From contig NZ_UWOD01000002.1 in assembly GCF_900604335.1 (NCBI RefSeq), positions 868,001-932,000 of the forward strand: 64,000 bases of DNA. Reading direction: 5' to 3'. The stretch is from Intestinibacillus sp. Marseille-P6563. GTDB taxonomy: Bacteria > Bacillota > Clostridia > Oscillospirales > Butyricicoccaceae. Both the position numbers and the translations under genes were made by a program. Each line of letters begins with the position of its first letter. Position 1 is the stretch's first letter. The notes beneath the pieces were generated by a model. It ran no database searches, was not told the origin of the DNA, and saw only the letters and a program-made list of their open reading frames with translations. Of this stretch, positions 60,479-64,000 are shown in pieces.

Positions 60479-61108
60479 ATGACAACACTTGGAAGTAAAC
60501 TATCCGCTCTGCGGCGGGCACGCGGCCTGTCGCAGGAACAACTTGCCGAAGCCATCGGCGTATCCCGGCAAGCGGTCAGCAAATGGGAACTGGATGCCGC
60601 AGCGCCCGAAATCGACAAAATCAAATCCCTTGCCGACTTCTATGGCGTGACCACCGACTATCTGCTGCGCACGGATGCCGAGGCCCCTCCGGCACCGACG
60701 CAGCCATCCAACTCCCGGCAGTCCAGTCCCATCCCCTCGCTCGGCGTATCCCTCACCGGCTGCGCGGTCGGTCTGCTGCTGCAATACCACGGGCGCTTTA
60801 TTTCCGCCAGCGAATGGCCGTCGCTCGTCGGCGTCATTTTGCAGATCGTCTGCTTTGCCTGCGGGCTGACCTGCTTCGTGCAGCTTCGACATACGAGCCC
60901 CACCGTGGGCGAACGCTTCCTGCGGCTTTTTCTGCGCCTGTCGGTCTGGCTGGTCCTGCCGCTGCCGTGTATGGCCGGCATGCGACTGCTGGTTTCGTTT
61001 TACCCGCGGCCGTATTGGGCACTGGTTCCGGTTGCCGCCGGATTTGTTTTGTACCTGCTGCTTTGCGGCCTGGTGACTGCCTGGACACTGCGGAAAAAGA
61101 CCATGTAA
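60479..61108 (+). CDS. XRE-family regulator with a C-terminal membrane domain
   Basis: A 209-residue protein with an N-terminal HTH_3 domain (LSALRRARGLSQEQLAEAIG, VSRQAVSKWELDAAAPEIDK) typical of the SinR/XRE group. A Pro/Ser-rich linker (about 70-90) follows, then four hydrophobic segments (about 92-108, 120-138, 155-175, 182-205). This places a DNA-binding domain at the membrane, suggestive of sensing an envelope condition. The ATG follows CAAAGGAGGTTTTTCG. No operator was recognised upstream, and it appears monocistronic. Confidence 0.87.
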   Translation: MTTLGSKLSALRRARGLSQEQLAEAIGVSRQAVSKWELDAAAPEIDKIKSLADFYGVTTDYLLRTDAEAPPAPTQPSNSRQSSPIPSLGVSLTGCAVGLLLQYHGRFISASEWPSLVGVILQIVCFACGLTCFVQLRHTSPTVGERFLRLFLRLSVWLVLPLPCMAGMRLLVSFYPRPYWALVPVAAGFVLYLLLCGLVTAWTLRKKTM

Positions 61109-61137
61109 AAAAAATCGAAAATTTCTGAAAATAATGC

Positions 61138-61166
61138 TTGACTCCCCTGCATCTGCCTGCTATAAT
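61138..61166 (+). promoter_or_regulatory. Promoter of tRNA-Gly
   Basis: TTGACT and TATAAT are 17 bases apart, 30 bases before the tRNA 5' end. Confidence 0.85.
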
Positions 61167-61196
61167 AAATATCGTTCCGAGCGAACAAAAAGACAT

Positions 61197-61272
61197 GCGG
61201 ATGTAGCTCATCTGGTAGAGCGCCACCTTGCCAAGGTGGAGGTAGCGAGTTCGAGCCTCGTCATCCGCTCCA
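61197..61272 (+). tRNA. tRNA-Gly (anticodon GCC), CCA encoded
   Basis: A 76-base cloverleaf: acceptor GCGGATG pairs with CATCCGC, the anticodon arm is CCACC-TTGCCAA-GGTGG with anticodon GCC, and the T arm contains GTTCGAGC. The discriminator T is followed by an encoded CCA. It reads GGC and GGU glycine codons. Confidence 0.97.
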
Positions 61273-61273
61273 G

Positions 61274-61310
61274 AAAAAACCTCTATCTTCGGATAGAGGT
61301 TTTTTGTTTT
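61274..61310 (+). terminator. Rho-independent terminator after tRNA-Gly
   Basis: AAAAAACCTCTATC pairs with GATAGAGGTTTTTT around a UUCG tetraloop and is followed by GTTTTT. Confidence 0.93.
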
Positions 61311-61323
61311 TCCGTCGAACCGA

Positions 61324-61349
61324 AAAAGGAGGGCGTATGCCCTCCTTTT
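61324..61349 (-). terminator. Rho-independent terminator after phoH
   Basis: AAAAGGAGGGC pairs with GCCCTCCTTTT around GTAT, directly after the phoH stop on the minus strand, with a short U-run. Confidence 0.85.
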
Positions 61350-61350
61350 C

Positions 61351-62361
61351 TTATCTTCCGGTCATCTTACGGAAACGGTACTTGTCCGCCTTGAGCGGTT
61401 TCTTATCTTTCTTTTGCCCTTCGTATTTATCGAACGCCTTGACGATCTGCCCGACCAGCTTATGGCGGATGACATCCCGGCTGTTGAGCCGCACGACGCC
61501 GATGCCCTCAATGTCGCTGAGCAGTTCGGCGCACTTGGCCAGGCCGGATTCGGTGCCGTCCGGCAGGTCGATCTGGGTGATGTCGCCGGTCAGAATCATG
61601 CGCGAGCCCTCGCCCAGGCGGGTCAAAATCAGCTTGTGCGACATGAGCGTCATGTTCTGGCATTCGTCGATCAGGCAGCCGGCATTTTTGAGCGTTCGAC
61701 CGCGCATATAGGCTAGGGGCGCAATTTCGATCGTGCGGTTTTCGATGTACCGCTGCACGGTATCATGCCCCAGCAGTTCGTCTAGCGCGTCATACAGCGG
61801 TCGCAGATAGGGGTCGACCTTGTTTTGCAGGTCGCCCGGCAGAAAGCCCAGCTTTTCCCCGGCTTCCACGGCCGGACGACACATCACGATACGCTCGATC
61901 TCCTTGCGCTTGAGCATGCCCACCACGGCGGCAACCGCCAGATAGGTCTTGCCCGTACCCGCCGGACCAATGCAGATGGTGACCGTATTTTTCCGAATGG
62001 CGTCTACATATTTGCGCTGACCGATGGTGCGGCATTTGATGGGCGCGCCGTTGTGCGCAATGGCGATGGTGTCCTGCATGGCAGCCACCATGGCGTCGCC
62101 CTGCCCTTCCCGCACCAGTTCAATGGCGCGCGATACGGCAAAATCATTGAGCGTTTCGCCGTTCTTGTGCATTTTTTCCAAGGTGCGCAGCGTATCGAGC
62201 GCCAAGCGCACGTTGGCTTCCTCCCCGCTGACCTCCACAAAGCCTCCACGGGTGGAAACACTGACCGATAACGCCGTTTCAATCGCGGCGATATTCGTAT
62301 CGCCCACGCCGAACAAATCCTGCATGACCGATACGTCCAGGGATACTTTTTCACTATGCAA
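61351..62361 (-). CDS. phoH: PhoH family ATPase
   Basis: PhoH-like P-loop ATPase, often linked to YbeY and RNA metabolism, of unproven mechanism. The 336 residues have an N-terminal KH-like segment and the Walker A IGPAGTGKTYLAVAAVVGML (about 130-149). Walker B region NAGCLIDECQNMT and sensor LTGDITQIDLPDG follow. The start is TTG at 62361 (MHSEKVSLDVSVM), behind CGGAGGAGGACGACCCAT; the longer frame has no binding site. Downstream of phoH the usual yqfF-ybeY-dgkA genes are absent and a terminator occurs; the ybeY-dgkA-era genes lie about 19 kb away. Confidence 0.95.
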   Translation of the reverse strand: MHSEKVSLDVSVMQDLFGVGDTNIAAIETALSVSVSTRGGFVEVSGEEANVRLALDTLRTLEKMHKNGETLNDFAVSRAIELVREGQGDAMVAAMQDTIAIAHNGAPIKCRTIGQRKYVDAIRKNTVTICIGPAGTGKTYLAVAAVVGMLKRKEIERIVMCRPAVEAGEKLGFLPGDLQNKVDPYLRPLYDALDELLGHDTVQRYIENRTIEIAPLAYMRGRTLKNAGCLIDECQNMTLMSHKLILTRLGEGSRMILTGDITQIDLPDGTESGLAKCAELLSDIEGIGVVRLNSRDVIRHKLVGQIVKAFDKYEGQKKDKKPLKADKYRFRKMTGR

Positions 62362-62441
62362 ATGGGTCGTCCTCCTCCGACAACACGGCATCTGTGTTTT
62401 TTTCTTTATTCTATCATGCCGCCCCGGTAAAAACAAGCGGC

Positions 62442-63674
62442 TTAATCCTCCGGCGGCTCTTCGGTTTGCTTTTCCGGCAAAACCGCCCCGTCTTCGGAAA
62501 TCTCGCGAGCAATGTCCTCGGTACAGGTGGCATGGACGGTGACGACCAGCCCGCCGTCCCGCTCCTCGGCTTCGCTGTACCAGGAATCGATCGTGCCATC
62601 CACCATATTGGCCTGTATGCGCGCCAGCGCGTCCTGCTCCATCTGGGCGCGTAATTCTTCGGTGTCCAGCTGCGTTTCGGCAGCGTCATAATAGGTGTAG
62701 TCCTGCCGCACGAGCGCGACCGGGAACACGGTGCCCTTTCCAAACGCCAGCCGGTGGATACTGACCGCCTTGTCGCACTCGCCGACCGAAATGCCGCTTC
62801 CAAAGTACAAATTGATGCGAAAATCCCCCACCACCAGGGCAAACTGGGTCTTGGTCTTGCCGGTATACTGCTTTTCCGTGGTGGTCAGCGGCTGGACCGA
62901 GGTTTCAATGCGCTTGGTTTGTGCCAGGATTTTGGCCGCGCCGTGGCCGATGTGCCCGAGCCCCTGCTCGGTGGTCGGCGGTGTGACGGCGGACACCAGC
63001 GGCTGCCCGGTCGTGACCACATCGCCGGTTTCCACCAGCGGATGACCGCCGAGCACCTGCATCTCGACGATCTGCCCATCGCGGGACGCGACCACGCCAG
63101 TCACCGCCTTGTCATCGAGCACCTTGGGGCGTTCCTCGCCGCCAAAGGCCTCCACGGTGAGCACATTGCCAATGCGGCTGACCGTCACAAAATCGACCGT
63201 GTCCTGCATCTGTACCCGCACATATTCCCGGATGGCGGTTTCGTCCACGGACGCAATGGGCACGCCCGCATAGGCGCCCGCGTCGCACAAGACCTGCCGC
63301 AACCGATAGGTCGAAATGCCCGGCTGGGCATGAATTTCGATGACCCAGATAAACTGGGTCAGGGCCAAGAACAACAGGATAAGCGCGGCCAGACCGCCAA
63401 ACAGCACATACCGCCGGCGCAGGCGGTGGACCACAAACGGCGCGCCGCGGCGGCTCAAAATGTGCACCCGGCAGCCGGTGCGGCCCATCAGGCCGCGCAG
63501 GCGCTTGAAATCGCGCACCGGCACGGTCGCATGCAGTTCGCCAAAATCCACCCGCCGGGTGCGCCGCAGCCGGATGCCGCTGCGCGCGCACAGATTGAGG
63601 AACCGCTCCACCGAAGCGCCGCGCACCTGGATGCGCACTTCGCCCGCCAGCAGGTCCAATGTTTTGCCTACCAT
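62442..63674 (-). CDS. yqfD: Sporulation protein YqfD
   Basis: Membrane protein conserved in endospore formers and made in the mother cell in B. subtilis. The 410 residues start with a YqfD-type N-terminal domain (VRIQVRGASVERFLNLCARS), a membrane helix (VLFGGLAALILLFLALTQFI, about 89-108), then extracytoplasmic domains with the family's QPLVSAVTPPTTEQG. The C-terminus is acidic (EKQTEEPPED). The ATG at 63674 lies 12 bases after yqfC. It supports endospore formation in this organism. Confidence 0.92.
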   Translation of the reverse strand: MVGKTLDLLAGEVRIQVRGASVERFLNLCARSGIRLRRTRRVDFGELHATVPVRDFKRLRGLMGRTGCRVHILSRRGAPFVVHRLRRRYVLFGGLAALILLFLALTQFIWVIEIHAQPGISTYRLRQVLCDAGAYAGVPIASVDETAIREYVRVQMQDTVDFVTVSRIGNVLTVEAFGGEERPKVLDDKAVTGVVASRDGQIVEMQVLGGHPLVETGDVVTTGQPLVSAVTPPTTEQGLGHIGHGAAKILAQTKRIETSVQPLTTTEKQYTGKTKTQFALVVGDFRINLYFGSGISVGECDKAVSIHRLAFGKGTVFPVALVRQDYTYYDAAETQLDTEELRAQMEQDALARIQANMVDGTIDSWYSEAEERDGGLVVTVHATCTEDIAREISEDGAVLPEKQTEEPPED

Positions 63675-63686
63675 GTGCCCTCCCCC

Positions 63687-63959
63687 TCAGCCGTTCCGGC
63701 GGATGTATTCCAGCGTGTGGATCTTGCCTTCGATGGTCAGTTCATGAAGGGTTAGGACGCATAGATCCATATTTTCCCCCGCAATGCACAATTCCATACC
63801 CCCCAGCGCCACCCGCATGACCGTATCGCTGTATTCCAAAATGCCGTTGTGGTTTTCAATCAAGACCCGCCGGTCGCCGACGACCTCCACATGCGGCAGC
63901 TTGGGATTGAGGTCTTCGGCCAGGAAGTTACCCCGCATTTTTTCCATCCATTCGCCCAT
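63687..63959 (-). CDS. yqfC: Sporulation protein YqfC (YabP-like)
   Basis: A 90-residue YabP/YqfC family protein: NPKLPHVEVVGDRRVLIENH, NGILEYSDTVMRVALGGMEL, then LHELTIEGKIHTLEYIRRNG. YabP and YqfC are small beta-rich proteins of the sporulation programme, and YqfC gene order with yqfD-phoH is classical. The ATG at 63959 follows GAGAAGGGAGGCGAACG. The 41 bases beyond it run to the window edge; they show the ribosome binding site only and no upstream gene can be named. Confidence 0.92.
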   Translation of the reverse strand: MGEWMEKMRGNFLAEDLNPKLPHVEVVGDRRVLIENHNGILEYSDTVMRVALGGMELCIAGENMDLCVLTLHELTIEGKIHTLEYIRRNG

Positions 63960-64000
63960 GCGTTCGCCTCCCTTCTCACAAACCTATGCGGCAACAGCCG

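Overview
The window comes from a Gram-positive, spore-forming member of the Clostridia, most likely a high-GC gut lineage of the Oscillospirales/Butyricicoccaceae type (inference from gene content, not a species identification). Supporting signs are a dcw division/wall cluster with a SpoVD-type PASTA transpeptidase, yqfC/yqfD sporulation genes, a GerMN lipoprotein, an mDAP-type MurE, a T-box leader, a tandem glycine riboswitch, AGGAGG-type ribosome binding sites and TTGACA-17-TATAAT promoters. Almost all sequence is coding, with GC well above typical clostridia, so long antisense open frames are common and were left out.

Layout. 1-5330 (minus): branched-chain amino acid operon, T-box leader, ilvB, ilvN, ilvC, a Cys-rich small gene, a terminator, then ilvD running off the left edge. 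5431-7161: DUF421/DUF4363 pair converging on a DUF1275 membrane protein. 7249-11266 (minus): GerMN lipoprotein, DUF4358 lipoprotein, MBOAT acyltransferase and DHHW protein, an envelope-modification set. 11572-15430 (plus): potABCD polyamine importer. 15463-17256: glycine riboswitch and an AGCS symporter. 17268-18600: two small membrane-protein/XRE-regulator modules. 18599-19543: CorA.

19681-33046 (minus): the dcw cluster mraZ, rsmH, ftsL, spoVD, murE, murF, mraY, ftsW, murG, ftsQ, then ftsZ. It lacks murD, murB and ftsA. 33153-37259 (minus): uvrC, rsmD, coaD and a coiled-coil gene, preceded by an HPr paralogue in which the catalytic His15 is Tyr, with a decayed duplicate of the uvrC start in between. 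37384-46625 (minus): recO/mutS2, an overlapping yqzL-like microgene, era, dgkA, ybeY, and sbcD/sbcC. 46644-53906: recQ (plus), a TetR repressor divergent from an MMPL exporter, and a secreted coiled-coil partner. 53909-57343 (minus): EFR1 flavodoxin-ferredoxin, CaCA antiporter, radical SAM protein, trmB. 57464-61108 (plus): malQ, a HAD-LUD fusion and an XRE membrane regulator. 61138-63959: tRNA-Gly(GCC), then phoH, yqfD and yqfC (minus).

Most of the window is housekeeping: amino acid supply, peptidoglycan and septum synthesis, DNA repair and RNA modification. The less ordinary parts are the Tyr15 HPr, the HAD-LUD fusion, the TetR-MMPL-coiled-coil set, the two palindrome-controlled small membrane/XRE modules, the uvrC start duplication and the split of the classical phoH-ybeY-era-recO gene string. 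No transposase, phage gene or CRISPR array was seen.
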